The notes: a model not told the origin generated them from the letters alone. Positions 7,791 to 17,013 are shown, counted from the stretch's first letter. The stretch: 64,000 bases of DNA from Streptomyces roseolilacinus (GCF_014649335.1 NZ_BMSV01000001.1:62001-126000); one strand, 5' to 3'. Program-made: numbers and translations.

Positions 7791-8440
7791 TGCCGTTCCG
7801 GGAGATCAACTCCAAGGTGGTCGAGGCCACGGTCGCGCCGGGGCAGCGGATGTTCAGCCAGCGCGGGGCGATGCTCGCGTACCGGGGGGACGTCACTTTC
7901 ACGCCGAACACGGCCGGCGGCCAGGGCGGGGTGATGGCGATGCTGGGCCGGCGCGCGGCCGGTGAGGCGGCGCCGCTGATGACGGTCGAGGGCGAGGGCA
8001 CGGTGCTGTTCGGACACGGCGGCCACCACGTGCAGGTGATCCGGCTCGCCGGGGACACGCTGTACGTGGAGGCGGACCGGCTGCTGGCGTTCGACGGGAG
8101 CCTGGAGCAGGGGACGATGTTCATGGGCGCGCAGGGCGGCGTCATGGGCATGGTGCGCGGTCAGGTGACGGGGCAGGGCCTGTTCACCACGACCCTCAAG
8201 GGGCACGGCGCCGTCGCCGTCATGGCGCACGGCGGGGTCCTGGAGCTGCCCGTCACCCCGGAGCGGCCGGTCCACGTGGACCCGCAGGCGTACGTCGCGC
8301 ACCACGGCGACGTACGCAACAGGCTCTCCACCGCGCTCGGCTGGCGCGACATGGTGGGGCGCGGCTCGGGCGAGGCGTTCCAGCTGGAGCTGAGCGGCAG
8401 TGGTGCGGTGTACGTCCAGGCGTCGGAGGAGAAGCTGTGA
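7790..8440 (+). CDS. AIM24 family protein 2 of 3
   Basis: A 216-residue AIM24-family paralogue. It starts MPFREINSKVVEATVAPGQR and has a central glycine/methionine-rich stretch (AGGQGGVMAMLGRR), LMTVEGEGTVLFG, LYVEADRLLAFDG, GLFTTTLKGHGAVAV and the closing GEAFQLELSGSGAVYVQASE. The ATG at 7790 overlaps the previous stop by one base, and its own stop overlaps the next start by four bases (GTGA), so all three AIM24 genes are translationally coupled and probably act as one hetero-oligomer. The protein has no membrane segment. Its function is unknown beyond the family name. Confidence 0.8.
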   Translation: MPFREINSKVVEATVAPGQRMFSQRGAMLAYRGDVTFTPNTAGGQGGVMAMLGRRAAGEAAPLMTVEGEGTVLFGHGGHHVQVIRLAGDTLYVEADRLLAFDGSLEQGTMFMGAQGGVMGMVRGQVTGQGLFTTTLKGHGAVAVMAHGGVLELPVTPERPVHVDPQAYVAHHGDVRNRLSTALGWRDMVGRGSGEAFQLELSGSGAVYVQASEEKL

Positions 8441-9231
8441 ACGCGTCCGCGGTGCACGACCCGTCGACTCTGCCGAGCGACGACAACGTCAACCCGTACA
8501 CCTTCTGCGTGGACCTCAAGGGGTCCCGGTGGTTCCTGCAGAAGGGCAAGATGATCGCCTACTACGGGGACGTCTCCTTCCAGGGCGTCGGGCACGGGGC
8601 CCTGGACCGGCTGGTGCGCACGAGCTTCCACTCGCCGATGCACGCCGGCGACTGGGTGGTGGCGGAGGGCAGCGGGAAGATGCTGCTCGCGGACCGGGCG
8701 TTCGACGTGAACTCCTACGACCTGGACGAGGGCAACCTGACCGTCCGGTCCGGGAACCTGCTGGCCTTCGAGCCGTCGCTGTCGCTGAAGCAGTCGATCG
8801 TGCCGGGGTTCCTGACGCTGATCGGGACGGGCACGTTCGTGGCGGCGTCCAACGGGCCGGTGGTGTTCATGGAGCCCCCGATCCGGGTCGACCCGCAGGC
8901 GCTGGTGGGCTGGGCGGACTGCCCGTCGCCGTGCCACCACTACGACCACGCGTACCTGAGCGGGGTGCTGGGCGGCCTGCGGGCGCTGACGGGGATCGGC
9001 GGGGCGTCGGGCGAGGAGCACCAGTTCGAGTTCGTCGGGGCCGGGACGGTCCTGCTCCAGTCGTCGGAGGCGCTGCTGCCGGAGCGGGGCACCGGAACCG
9101 TTCCGCACGAGCCGGGCGTCCCCGGGGGCGGGGCGCCGCACCCGGGACACGGTTCCGGCCAGGGCTCGCACGGGTCGGCACCGCGCCTTCCCGGCCAGCT
9201 GGGGGACCTCCAGCGTCGCTTCGGGCTGTGA
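8437..9231 (+). CDS. AIM24 family protein 3 of 3, with Cys/His cluster
   Basis: A 264-residue AIM24-family protein, longer than its two upstream partners. The family domain covers about residues 18-215 (FCVDLKGSRWFLQKGKMIAY, VVAEGSGKMLLADR, LTVRSGNLLAFE, FEFVGAGTVLLQSSE). Near the C-terminal end of the fold it has DCPSPCHHYDH (Cys162, Cys166, His167, His168, His171), a plausible metal site absent from the two paralogues. The last 50 residues are a disordered Gly/Pro/His-rich tail. The GTG start overlaps the previous stop. Expressed with the two preceding genes; molecular role unknown. Confidence 0.78.
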   Translation: MNASAVHDPSTLPSDDNVNPYTFCVDLKGSRWFLQKGKMIAYYGDVSFQGVGHGALDRLVRTSFHSPMHAGDWVVAEGSGKMLLADRAFDVNSYDLDEGNLTVRSGNLLAFEPSLSLKQSIVPGFLTLIGTGTFVAASNGPVVFMEPPIRVDPQALVGWADCPSPCHHYDHAYLSGVLGGLRALTGIGGASGEEHQFEFVGAGTVLLQSSEALLPERGTGTVPHEPGVPGGGAPHPGHGSGQGSHGSAPRLPGQLGDLQRRFGL

Positions 9232-9350
9232 GCGGTAGTCTGCGGAGTGTGACGCGCTCGAACGTCTGCGCCCTTGCGGGGACGTCGAGGACGGGGGACG
9301 GGGAAGCAGAGCGGCGTCACCTCACTTCGTCCAATTTTCAACTTCTTAGG

Positions 9351-9356
9351 TAGAAT
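9351..9356 (+). promoter_or_regulatory. -10 element of a probable leaderless absC transcript
   Basis: TAGAAT ends 6 bases before the ATG at 9363, so transcription would start at or next to the A of the start codon. There is no purine-rich ribosome-binding site in the correct window (TTAGG is 12 or more bases away). The 30 bases before the ATG are markedly AT-rich for this genome. No convincing -35 hexamer is visible. Confidence 0.5.
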
Positions 9357-9362
9357 CCATAT

Positions 9363-9839
9363 ATGGAGACCGAGGCGGCCATCCCATGGCTCACCGACAC
9401 CGAACAGTGCGCCTGGCGCACGTACCTGGACGTCAACCGACTCCTGACGTACCAGCTGGAGAGGGACCTCCAGCCGTTCGGCCTGACCTACAACGACTAC
9501 GAGATCCTCGTGAACCTCTCGGAGTCCCCCGACCGGCGCATGCGGATGAGTGACCTCGCCGCCGCCACCCTCCAGTCCAAGAGCCGGCTCTCGCACCAGA
9601 TCACCCGCATGGAGAACGCCGGGCTGGTCCGCCGCGAGAACTGCGAGTCGGACCGGCGCGGACTGTACGCCGTGCTCACCGACCAGGGCATGGAGACCAT
9701 GCGGAAGGTGGCGCCGCACCACGTCGAGTCGGTGCGCAGGCACTTCATCGACCAGCTGCCCCCCGAGGCGCTGACCGGCCTCCACGCCTCCCTGCGGCCC
9801 ATCGCGGAGCACCTGCGAGGACTGCGCGGCAAGCCCTAG
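9363..9839 (+). CDS. absC: AbsC-type MarR-family regulator
   Basis: A 158-residue MarR winged-helix regulator. A dimerisation helix (RTYLDVNRLLTYQLERDL) is followed by FGLTYNDYEILVNL, the recognition helix region TLQSKSRLSHQITRMENAGLV and a wing with RENCESDRRGLYAVLT. The sequence and position fit AbsC of S. coelicolor, a zinc-binding pleiotropic regulator of antibiotic production and of genes responding to zinc shortage. That assignment is from memory of the locus, not from an alignment. Potential zinc ligands include the Cys in RENCESD and the HH of APHHVESVRRH. The promoter suggests a leaderless mRNA. A strong terminator hairpin follows, and the next gene (meaB) is convergent. Confidence 0.8.
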   Translation: METEAAIPWLTDTEQCAWRTYLDVNRLLTYQLERDLQPFGLTYNDYEILVNLSESPDRRMRMSDLAAATLQSKSRLSHQITRMENAGLVRRENCESDRRGLYAVLTDQGMETMRKVAPHHVESVRRHFIDQLPPEALTGLHASLRPIAEHLRGLRGKP

Positions 9840-9937
9840 GACGGGCGCACACGCCCCCGCGCTGCCCCGCGGGGCGCTCTCCCCGGTGAGGGCCACGCCG
9901 ACGGATCCTCCACCCGGGACCACGAGCCACACGCGAA

Positions 9938-9969
9938 ACGGCCCCACCCCGATCTCGGGGCGGGGCCGT
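9938..9969. terminator. Bidirectional terminator hairpin between absC and meaB
   Basis: ACGGCCCCACCCCGA and TCGGGGCGGGGCCGT form a near-perfect 15-bp stem (one mismatch) with a tiny loop. It is located midway between the convergent stops at 9839 and 9984. No T-tract follows, as is common in Streptomyces. Confidence 0.75.
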
Positions 9970-9983
9970 TCGCCGTACCCGCG

Positions 9984-10943
9984 TCAGCGGCCCGTCAGGC
10001 CCGCCACCAGTTCGTCGGCGGCCGCGTACGGGTCGAGCTCGCCCGCCACGATCCGCTCGGCGAGCGCCCCGAGGCGCCGGTCGCCGTGCAGGTCGCCGAT
10101 CCGCTCGCGCAGCGCGGTGACCGCGATGGTCTCCACCTCGTGGGCCGCGCGGGCCCGGCGGCGCTCCGCGAGGACCCCGTGCTCCTCCATCCACGCGCGG
10201 TGCTTCTCCAGGGCCTCCACGACCTCGTCGACGCCCTCCCCGCGCGCGGCGACCGTCTTGACGATCGGCGGCCGCCAGTCGCCCGGCGCCCGGGACTCCC
10301 CGAGGCCCAGCATGTGGTTCAGCTCGCGGGCCGTGGCGTCCGCGCCGTCCCGGTCCGCCTTGTTCACCACGTACACGTCGCCGATCTCCAGGATCCCGGC
10401 CTTCGCCGCCTGGATCCCGTCGCCCATGCCCGGCGCCAGCAGCACCACGGAGGTGTCGGCCTGCGAGGCGATCTCCACCTCGGACTGGCCGACGCCGACC
10501 GTCTCCACCAGCACCACGTCGCAGCCCGCCGCGTCCAGCACCCGGATCGCCTGCGGCGCCGCCCACGCCAGGCCGCCCAGGTGCCCGCGGGTGGCCATGG
10601 AGCGGATGTAGACGCCCGGGTCCGAGGCGTGGTCGGACATCCGGACCCGGTCGCCCAGCAGGGCGCCGCCGGAGAACGGCGACGACGGGTCGACCGCGAG
10701 GACGCCGACCCGCTTGCCGGCCCTGCGGTACGCGGAGACCAGCGCCGACGTCGACGTGGACTTGCCGACGCCGGGCGAGCCCGTCAGGCCCACCACGTAC
10801 GCACCGCCCGACAGCGGGGCCAGCGCCGCCATCACCTCACGGAGCTGCGGGGACGCCCCCTCCACGAGCGAGATCAGCCGGGCCACGGCCCGCGGCCGGC
10901 CCTCCCGTGCCTGGGCGACCAGTGCGGGGACGTCCACCATCAC
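9984..10943 (-). CDS. meaB: MeaB-type GTPase, chaperone of B12-dependent acyl-CoA mutases
   Basis: A 319-residue SIMIBI-class G3E GTPase. The N-terminal helical part is followed by the P-loop GLTGSPGVGKSTSTSALV (about residues 54-70), switch regions with AVDPSSPFSGGALLGDR and MATRGHLGGLA, VLVETVGVGQSEVE (Walker B/G3) and VVNKADRDGAD (G4, guanine recognition), then the C-terminal dimerisation arm. MeaB gates loading of adenosylcobalamin into the mutase and protects it from inactivation; the mutase begins at 203 in this window. Start is the GTG at 10943 (AAGGAG 8 bases upstream); the ATG next to it (10940) is the alternative. It follows the thiolase gene by 12 bases, so the two form an operon. 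Confidence 0.93.
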   Translation of the reverse strand: MMVDVPALVAQAREGRPRAVARLISLVEGASPQLREVMAALAPLSGGAYVVGLTGSPGVGKSTSTSALVSAYRRAGKRVGVLAVDPSSPFSGGALLGDRVRMSDHASDPGVYIRSMATRGHLGGLAWAAPQAIRVLDAAGCDVVLVETVGVGQSEVEIASQADTSVVLLAPGMGDGIQAAKAGILEIGDVYVVNKADRDGADATARELNHMLGLGESRAPGDWRPPIVKTVAARGEGVDEVVEALEKHRAWMEEHGVLAERRRARAAHEVETIAVTALRERIGDLHGDRRLGALAERIVAGELDPYAAADELVAGLTGR

Positions 10944-10955
10944 GTACAGAGCTCC

Positions 10956-12167
10956 TTACTTCGCCGAAGCGCTCGGGACACGCAGGATCAGCGCGTCGCC
11001 CTGGCCGGTGCCGCCGCACAGGCCCGCCGCGCCGATGCCGCCGCCGCGCCGCCTGAGCTCCAGCGCCAGGTGCAGCACGATACGGGCGCCGGACATGCCG
11101 ATGGGGTGGCCCAGGGCGATCGCGCCACCGTTGACGTTCACCTTTTCAGGGGAAACGCCCAGGTCCTTCATGGACTGCACGGCGACGGCGCCGAACGCCT
11201 CGTTGATCTCGATCAGGTCGAGGTCCTCCACGCCCAGGCCCTCCTTCTTCAGGGCGTGCAGGATCGCGTTGGACGGCTGGGAGTGGAGGCTGTTGTCCGG
11301 GCCCGCGACGTTGCCGTGCGCGCCGATCTCGGCGATCCACTCCAGGCCCAGCTCCTGGGCCTTGGCCTTGCTCATCACCACGACGGCCGCGGCGCCGTCG
11401 GAGATCTGGGAGGACGAGCCGGCCGTGATCGTGCCGTCCTTGTCGAACGCCGGGCGGAGCTTGGCGAGCGTCTCGACGGTCGTCTCCGGGCGGATGCCCT
11501 CGTCCTTGGCGAAGATCACCGGGTCGCCCTTGCGCTGCGGGATCTCGATCGGGGTGATCTCGGCCTCGAACAGGCCGTTCTTCTGGGCGGCCGCCGCACG
11601 CTGGTGCGACAGGGCGGAGACCTCGTCCTGCTCGGCGCGGCCGATGCCGAGGCGGACGTTGTGCCGCTCGGTGGAGGCGCCCATCGCGATGCCGTCGAAC
11701 GGGTCGGTGAGGCCGTCGTACGCCGCCACGTCGAGCATCTCGATCGCGCCGTACTTGTAGCCCTCGCGGGACTTGGGGAGCAGGTGCGGCGCGTTGGTCA
11801 TGGACTCCTGGCCGCCGGCGACGATCACGTCGAACTCGCCGGCGCGGATCAGCTGGTCGGCGAGGGCGATGGCGTCGAGCCCGGAGAGGCAGACCTTGTT
11901 GACCGTCAGCGCCGGGACGCTCATCGGGATGCCGGCCTTGACGGCGGCCTGCCGGGCGGGGATCTGCCCGGCGCCCGCCTGGAGCACCTGGCCCATGATC
12001 ACGTACTGCACCTGGTCGCCGCCGATGCCCGCCCGCTCCAGCGCGGCCTTGATGGCGAAGGCACCGAGGTCGACACCGGAGAAGGACTTGAGCGAGCCGA
12101 GCAGCCGGCCCATGGGCGTACGGGCACCCGCGACGATGACGGAGGTGGTACCGGTCGTTCCAGACAT
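10956..12167 (-). CDS. Acetyl-CoA C-acetyltransferase (thiolase)
   Basis: A 403-residue thiolase of the biosynthetic (acetoacetyl-CoA) type. The nucleophile is Cys93 in NKVCLSG. NEAF is at 322-325, His354 is in [14 protein letters not shown], and the second catalytic cysteine is Cys384 in [11 protein letters not shown]. All catalytic residues are present and length is normal. It condenses two acetyl-CoA or cleaves acetoacetyl-CoA, feeding the ethylmalonyl-CoA/butyryl-CoA pathway that supplies methylmalonyl-CoA. It is co-transcribed with meaB and divergent from methylmalonyl-CoA epimerase, so the cluster links thiolysis, epimerisation and the B12-mutase step. The ATG at 12167 is preceded by AAAGGGGAT. 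Confidence 0.93.
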   Translation of the reverse strand: MSGTTGTTSVIVAGARTPMGRLLGSLKSFSGVDLGAFAIKAALERAGIGGDQVQYVIMGQVLQAGAGQIPARQAAVKAGIPMSVPALTVNKVCLSGLDAIALADQLIRAGEFDVIVAGGQESMTNAPHLLPKSREGYKYGAIEMLDVAAYDGLTDPFDGIAMGASTERHNVRLGIGRAEQDEVSALSHQRAAAAQKNGLFEAEITPIEIPQRKGDPVIFAKDEGIRPETTVETLAKLRPAFDKDGTITAGSSSQISDGAAAVVVMSKAKAQELGLEWIAEIGAHGNVAGPDNSLHSQPSNAILHALKKEGLGVEDLDLIEINEAFGAVAVQSMKDLGVSPEKVNVNGGAIALGHPIGMSGARIVLHLALELRRRGGGIGAAGLCGGTGQGDALILRVPSASAK

Positions 12168-12223
12168 GAGGACGATCCCCTTTCAGCCCGGGGGGGCTGC
12201 GGAGTGAACGAGGGTTTACCGCC

Positions 12224-12253
12224 AATGTACTGAGCGGTACCAGTCCCGGTCAC
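12224..12253 (-). promoter_or_regulatory. Candidate promoter of the thiolase-meaB operon with partial palindrome
   Basis: On the minus strand, GTGACC (12248-12253) and TACATT (12224-12229) are 18 bases apart, reasonable -35 and -10 elements. Overlapping them, GTAC-TGAGCG-GTAC (12227-12240) is a short interrupted palindrome that could bind a dimeric regulator. Both are read by eye only. Confidence 0.4.
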
Positions 12254-12316
12254 CGGGCGATCGGTGTGACGGCGCGCACGTTGCGTAACCGGCCGGTGGA
12301 GCGCTGCACTGTTCGC

Positions 12317-12757
12317 ATGCTCACGAGAATCGACCACATCGGGATCGCCTGCTTCGACCTCGACAAGACCGTCGAGTTCTACCGCTCGACGTACGGCTTC
12401 GAGGTCTTCCACACCGAGGTCAACGAGGAGCAGGGGGTCCGCGAGGCCATGCTCAAGATCAACGAGACCTCCGACGGCGGCGCCTCCTACCTCCAGCTGC
12501 TGGAACCCACCCGCGAGGACTCCACCGTCGCCAAGTGGCTGGCGAAGAACGGCGAGGGCGTCCACCACATCGCCTTCGGCACGGCCGACGTGGACGGCGT
12601 CGCCGCCGACGTCCGCGGCAAGGGCGTCCGGGTCCTCTACGACGAGCCCCGGCGCGGCTCGATGGGGTCCCGCATCACGTTCCTGCACCCCAAGGACTGC
12701 CACGGCGTGCTCACCGAACTGGTCACGTCGGCCGAGCCCTCCTCGGCCGAGCACTGA
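12317..12757 (+). CDS. mce: Methylmalonyl-CoA epimerase
   Basis: A 146-residue protein of the vicinal-oxygen-chelate (glyoxalase) superfamily that interconverts (R)- and (S)-methylmalonyl-CoA for the B12 mutase. Metal ligands are in place: His7 in RIDHIGIA, Gln60 in SYLQLLEP, His84 in GVHHIAFG and Glu134 in GVLTELV; the H7-Q60 and H84-E134 spacings agree with the Propionibacterium enzyme. The ATG at 12317 begins the first VOC motif. No good ribosome-binding site is visible (GGTGGAG is 17-23 bases away). It is divergent from the thiolase-meaB operon and upstream of scy. Confidence 0.93.
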   Translation: MLTRIDHIGIACFDLDKTVEFYRSTYGFEVFHTEVNEEQGVREAMLKINETSDGGASYLQLLEPTREDSTVAKWLAKNGEGVHHIAFGTADVDGVAADVRGKGVRVLYDEPRRGSMGSRITFLHPKDCHGVLTELVTSAEPSSAEH

Positions 12758-12932
12758 ACCGACACACCCCGGCCCGGTAGAGTGGGCGGCTCCGGGCCGG
12801 GGCCGGGTCGGTGCCGCCTGCGGCGGCGTCGTCGGAAGCGTCGATCTGACACCATTCCCCGGGGGCCCGTTCGCCGGCGAACGGTGCCCGTACGAAGAGA
12901 GTTCGCGACCAGGGGACGGATGGGACCGCGCA

Positions 12933-15900
12933 GTGCGGGGCTACGAACGCCAGGAGAGCCACCGGGCTGACGACGACCACCTTTCGCGGTTCGAGGCCGA
13001 GATGGACCGGCTGAAGACCGAGCGGGAGAAGGCCGTCCAGCACGCCGAGGACCTCGGTTACCAGGTCGAGGTGTTGCGCGCCAAGCTCCACGAGGCGCGG
13101 CGCGCCATCGCGTCCCGGCCTGCCTACGACAGCGCCGACATCGGCTACCAGGCCGAGCAGATGCTGCGCAACGCCCAGATGCAGGCCGAGCAGATGCGCT
13201 CCGACGCGGAGCGCGAGCTGCGCGAGGCCCGCGCCCAGACCCAGCGCATCCTCCAGGAGCACGCCGAGCACCAGGCCCGTCTCCAGGCGGAGTTGCACAA
13301 CGAGGCCGTGCAGCGGCGCCAGCAGCTCGACCAGGAGCTCGCCGAGCGCCGCCGGACCGTCGAGGCGCACGTCAACGAGAACGTCGCCTGGGCGGAGCAG
13401 CTGCGCGCCCGTACCGAGGCCCAGGCGCGGCGCCTGATGGAGGAGTCCCGCGCCGAGGCCGAGCAGGCCCTGGGCGCCGCCCGCGCCGAGGCCGCCCGCG
13501 TCGCGGAGGAGGCCCGCCAGCGGCTGGCCGCCGAGTCGGAGGCCGCCCGCGTCGAGGCCGAGTCCCTCCTGCTGCGCGCCCGCAAGGACGCCGAGCGGCT
13601 CCTCAACGCCGCCTCCGCGCAGGCCCAGGAGGCCACCAGCCACGCCGAGCGGCTCCGCACGGCCACCGCCACCGAGTCCGAGCAGGCCCGCCAGCAGGCC
13701 GCCGAGCTGAGCCGCGCCGCCGAGCAGCGGATGCAGGAGGCGGAGGAGCGGCTGCGGCTGGCCCGCGCCGAGGCCGACAAGGTCGTCGCCGCCGCCACCG
13801 AGGACGCCACCAAGCGCGTCACCGCCGCCGAGTCGGCCAACGAGCAGCGCACCCGTACCGCGAAGGCCGAGATCGCCCGCCTGGTCGGCGAGGCCACCAA
13901 GGAGGCCGAGGCCCTCCGCGCGGACGCCGAGCAGGCGCTCGCGGACGCCCGCGCCGAGGCCGAGAAGCTGGTCGCGAAGGCCGCCGAGAAGGCCCGCACG
14001 AAGGCCGCCGAGGACTCCGCCGCCCAGCTCGCCAGCGCCGCCCGCGCCGCCGAGGAGATGCTCGGCAAGGCGTCCGAGGACGCCCAGGCGACCACCCGCA
14101 AGGCGACCGAGGAGGCCGAGCGGATCCGCCGCGAGGCGGAGGCCGAGGCCGACCGGCTCGTCGGCGAGGCCGCCGACACGGCCGAGCAGCTGCGCGGCGC
14201 CGCGAAGGACGACACCAAGGAGTACCGCGCCAAGACCGTCGAGCTCCAGGAGGAGGCGCGGCGGCTGCGCGGGGAGGCCGAGCAGCTGCGGTCCGAGGCG
14301 ATCGCGGAGGGCGAGCGGATCCGCGCCGAGGCCCGGCGCGAGTCCGTCCAGCAGATCGAGGAGGCGGCCAAGACCGCCGAGGAGCTGCTGACCCAGGCGA
14401 AGGCGGACGCGGACGAGCTGCGCGCGGCGGCGACCGCCGAGAGCGAGCGGGTCCGCACGGAGGCCGTCGAGCGGGCGGCCGCCCTGCGCACCCAGGCCGA
14501 GGAGGTCCTGGAGCGCACGCGCGCGGAGGCCGAGCAGCTGCGCGCGGACGCCGAGGAGCAGGCCGAGTCGGTGCGGACGGCCGCCGAGGCCGCCGCCGAG
14601 GCCCTGCGCGCGGAGGCCGAGCGGGGGGTCGCGGCCCGGCAGGCGGAGGCCGCCGAGGAGCTGACGCGGCTTCACGAGGAGGCGGAGGCCCGGCTCACCG
14701 CCGCCGAGCAGGCCCTCTCCGACGCCCGCGCGGAGTCGGAGCGGCTGCGCCGGGAGGCCGCCGAGGAGGCGGAGCGGCTGCGCACCGAGGCCGCCGAGCG
14801 GCGGCGCGCGCTCCAGGAGCAGGCCGAGCAGGAGGCCGAGCGGCTGCGCACCGAGGCCGCGGTGGACGCGTCGAGTTCGCGCGCCGAGGCGGAGAACACC
14901 GCCGTACGGCTCCGGGCCGAGGCCGCCGCCGAGGCGGAGCGGCTCAGGACGGAGGCGCAGGAGACCGCCGACCGCGTGCGCGCCGAGGCGCAAGGAGCGT
15001 CGGAACGGCTCAAGACGGAGGCCGCCGAGGAACTGGCGGCCGCGCAGGAGGAGGCCAACCGGCGCCGCCGGGAGGCCGAGGAGACGCTGGGCGCCGCGCG
15101 CACCGAGGCCGACCAGGAGCGCGCCCGCGCCCGGGAGCAGAGCGAGGAGCTGCTGGCGTCGGCCCGCAAGCGGGTCGAGGAGGCCCAGGCGGAGGCGCAG
15201 CGGCTGGTCGAGGAGGCGGACCAGCGGGCCACGGAGCTCGTGTCCGCCGCCGAGCAGACCGCGCAGCAGGTGCGGGACTCGGTCGCCGGCCTCCAGGAGG
15301 CGGCCGAGGAGGAGGTCGCCGGGCTGCGCTCGGCGGCCGAGCACGCCGCGGAGCGGACGCGTACGGAGGCGCAGGAGGAGGCGGACCGGGTCCGGGCCGA
15401 CGCCTACCAGGAGCGGGAGCGGGCCGCCGAGGACGCGGCACGGGTCCGGACGCGCGCGCAGGAGGAGTCCGAGGCGGCGAAGGCGCTGGCCGAACGGGCC
15501 GTCAAGGAGGCGCTGGCGGAGGCCGAGCGGCTCAAGGCGGACAGCTCCGAGTACGCGCAGCGGGTGCGGACGGAGGCGTCGGACTCGCTCGCCTCGGCCG
15601 AGCAGGACGCGGCGCGTACGCGTGCGGAGGCCCGCGGCGACGCCAACCGGATCCGTTCCGAGGCGGCCGCGCAGGCGGACCGGCTCGTCACGGAGGCGTC
15701 CGCCGAGGCGGAGAAGCTGGTCGGCGACGCCACGGCGAAGGCCGAGGGGATCGTCGGCGAGGCGACCGGTGAGGCGGAGCGGCTGCGCTCCGAGGCGACC
15801 CTGGAGGCGGACCGGCTGGCGACCGAGGCGGTCGAGGTCCTCGACGAGGCGCAGGCCGAGGCGGACCGGCTGCGCGACGAGGCGCGCAGGGCGGCCGACA

Positions 15901-16898
15901 AGCGGCGCGCCGACGCGGCGGGGCAGGCCGACAAGCTCGTCGCGGAGGCCACCGGCGAGGCGGAGCGGCTGCGTGCCGAGGCCGCCGAGACGGTCGGTTC
16001 CGCGCAGCAGGCCGCCGCGCGGATCCGCGCGGAGGCCGAGCGGCACCTCAAGGAGACCGAGGAGGCGGCGGAGCGGCTGCGCGCGGAGGCCCGCGCGGAG
16101 GCGGACCGGCTGCTGGACGAGGCGCGGGAGGCCGCGGCCAAGCGCCGGGCGGACGCCGCCGAGCAGGCCGACCAGCTGATGGCGAAGGCGCAGGAGGAGG
16201 CGCTGCGCGCCACCACGGAGGCCGAGGCGCAGGCGGACACGATGGTCGGCGCGGCCCGCAAGGAGGCCGAGCGGATCGTGTCCGAGGCGACCATCGAGGG
16301 CAACACCCTGGTGGAGAAGGCCCGTACGGACGCGGACGAGCTGCTGGTCGGTGCCCGGAGCGACGCGAACGCCATAAGGGAGCGCATGGAGGAGCTGCGC
16401 ACGCGGACCGAGGCGGAGATCGAGGAGCTGCACGAGCGGGCCCGCCGGGAGAGCGCCGAGCAGACGCGGGTCGCCGGGGAGCGGGCCGACAAGCTGGTGC
16501 GCACGGCGGAGGAGCAGCTGGCCGAGGCGAAGGCGAAGGCCGAGGAGCTGATGGCGGACGCCAACTCGGAGGCGAGCAAGGTCCGTATCGCCGCGGTGAA
16601 GAAGGCCGAGGTCCTGCTGAAGGAGGCCAACCAGAAGAAGGCCGACGCGACCCGCGAGGCGCAGAAGACCAAGGAGGACGCCGAGGCCGAGGCCGAGCGC
16701 CTGATGGCGGACGGCCGGCGGGAGCTGGAGGTGCTGGTGCGCCGGCAGAAGGACATCAAGGGCGAGATCGCCCGCGTCCAGGCCGTGCTGGAGGCGCTGG
16801 AGTCCTTCGAGGCGCCGTCCGGAGGGGACAAGGACGGCGGCGTCAAGGCGGGCGCGACCGTCGGTACCCGTTCGAGTGGCAAGTCAAACACCGGCTGA
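12933..16898 (+). CDS. scy: Scy, giant coiled-coil polarisome scaffold
   Basis: A 1321-residue protein, almost the length remembered for S. coelicolor Scy. A short N-terminal segment (LSRFEAEMDRLKTEREKAVQ) resembles the DivIVA-associated start of these proteins. From about residue 60 to the end it is continuous Ala/Glu/Arg-rich coiled coil built of degenerate repeats (E-A-E-R-L-R-x-E-A type), giving a rod of very unusual length. Scy organises the hyphal tip together with DivIVA and FilP and controls branch-site number. The GTG at 12933 follows AGGGGACGG. The compositional bias leaves long open frames on the opposite strand, which are not genes. It is immediately upstream of filP, and the csl locus lies about 7 kb away. 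Confidence 0.92.
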   Translation: MRGYERQESHRADDDHLSRFEAEMDRLKTEREKAVQHAEDLGYQVEVLRAKLHEARRAIASRPAYDSADIGYQAEQMLRNAQMQAEQMRSDAERELREARAQTQRILQEHAEHQARLQAELHNEAVQRRQQLDQELAERRRTVEAHVNENVAWAEQLRARTEAQARRLMEESRAEAEQALGAARAEAARVAEEARQRLAAESEAARVEAESLLLRARKDAERLLNAASAQAQEATSHAERLRTATATESEQARQQAAELSRAAEQRMQEAEERLRLARAEADKVVAAATEDATKRVTAAESANEQRTRTAKAEIARLVGEATKEAEALRADAEQALADARAEAEKLVAKAAEKARTKAAEDSAAQLASAARAAEEMLGKASEDAQATTRKATEEAERIRREAEAEADRLVGEAADTAEQLRGAAKDDTKEYRAKTVELQEEARRLRGEAEQLRSEAIAEGERIRAEARRESVQQIEEAAKTAEELLTQAKADADELRAAATAESERVRTEAVERAAALRTQAEEVLERTRAEAEQLRADAEEQAESVRTAAEAAAEALRAEAERGVAARQAEAAEELTRLHEEAEARLTAAEQALSDARAESERLRREAAEEAERLRTEAAERRRALQEQAEQEAERLRTEAAVDASSSRAEAENTAVRLRAEAAAEAERLRTEAQETADRVRAEAQGASERLKTEAAEELAAAQEEANRRRREAEETLGAARTEADQERARAREQSEELLASARKRVEEAQAEAQRLVEEADQRATELVSAAEQTAQQVRDSVAGLQEAAEEEVAGLRSAAEHAAERTRTEAQEEADRVRADAYQERERAAEDAARVRTRAQEESEAAKALAERAVKEALAEAERLKADSSEYAQRVRTEASDSLASAEQDAARTRAEARGDANRIRSEAAAQADRLVTEASAEAEKLVGDATAKAEGIVGEATGEAERLRSEATLEADRLATEAVEVLDEAQAEADRLRDEARRAADKRRADAAGQADKLVAEATGEAERLRAEAAETVGSAQQAAARIRAEAERHLKETEEAAERLRAEARAEADRLLDEAREAAAKRRADAAEQADQLMAKAQEEALRATTEAEAQADTMVGAARKEAERIVSEATIEGNTLVEKARTDADELLVGARSDANAIRERMEELRTRTEAEIEELHERARRESAEQTRVAGERADKLVRTAEEQLAEAKAKAEELMADANSEASKVRIAAVKKAEVLLKEANQKKADATREAQKTKEDAEAEAERLMADGRRELEVLVRRQKDIKGEIARVQAVLEALESFEAPSGGDKDGGVKAGATVGTRSSGKSNTG

Positions 16899-17013
16899 GC
16901 CACTCAAAAGGCTGGACATTCTCCCAATCAAACGGTCATCCGCTCGATGACACGCCGCTCGGGCCCCTAGGATTCCCTCTAACACCTCACCGGTCTCATT
17001 CGACAGGAACCCC

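Noticed and set aside
12723..16433. Long Leu/Gly/Arg-rich open frame on the minus strand opposite scy
   Set aside because: It mirrors the repetitive Ala/Glu/Arg codons of Scy. There is no start signal and no plausible fold.
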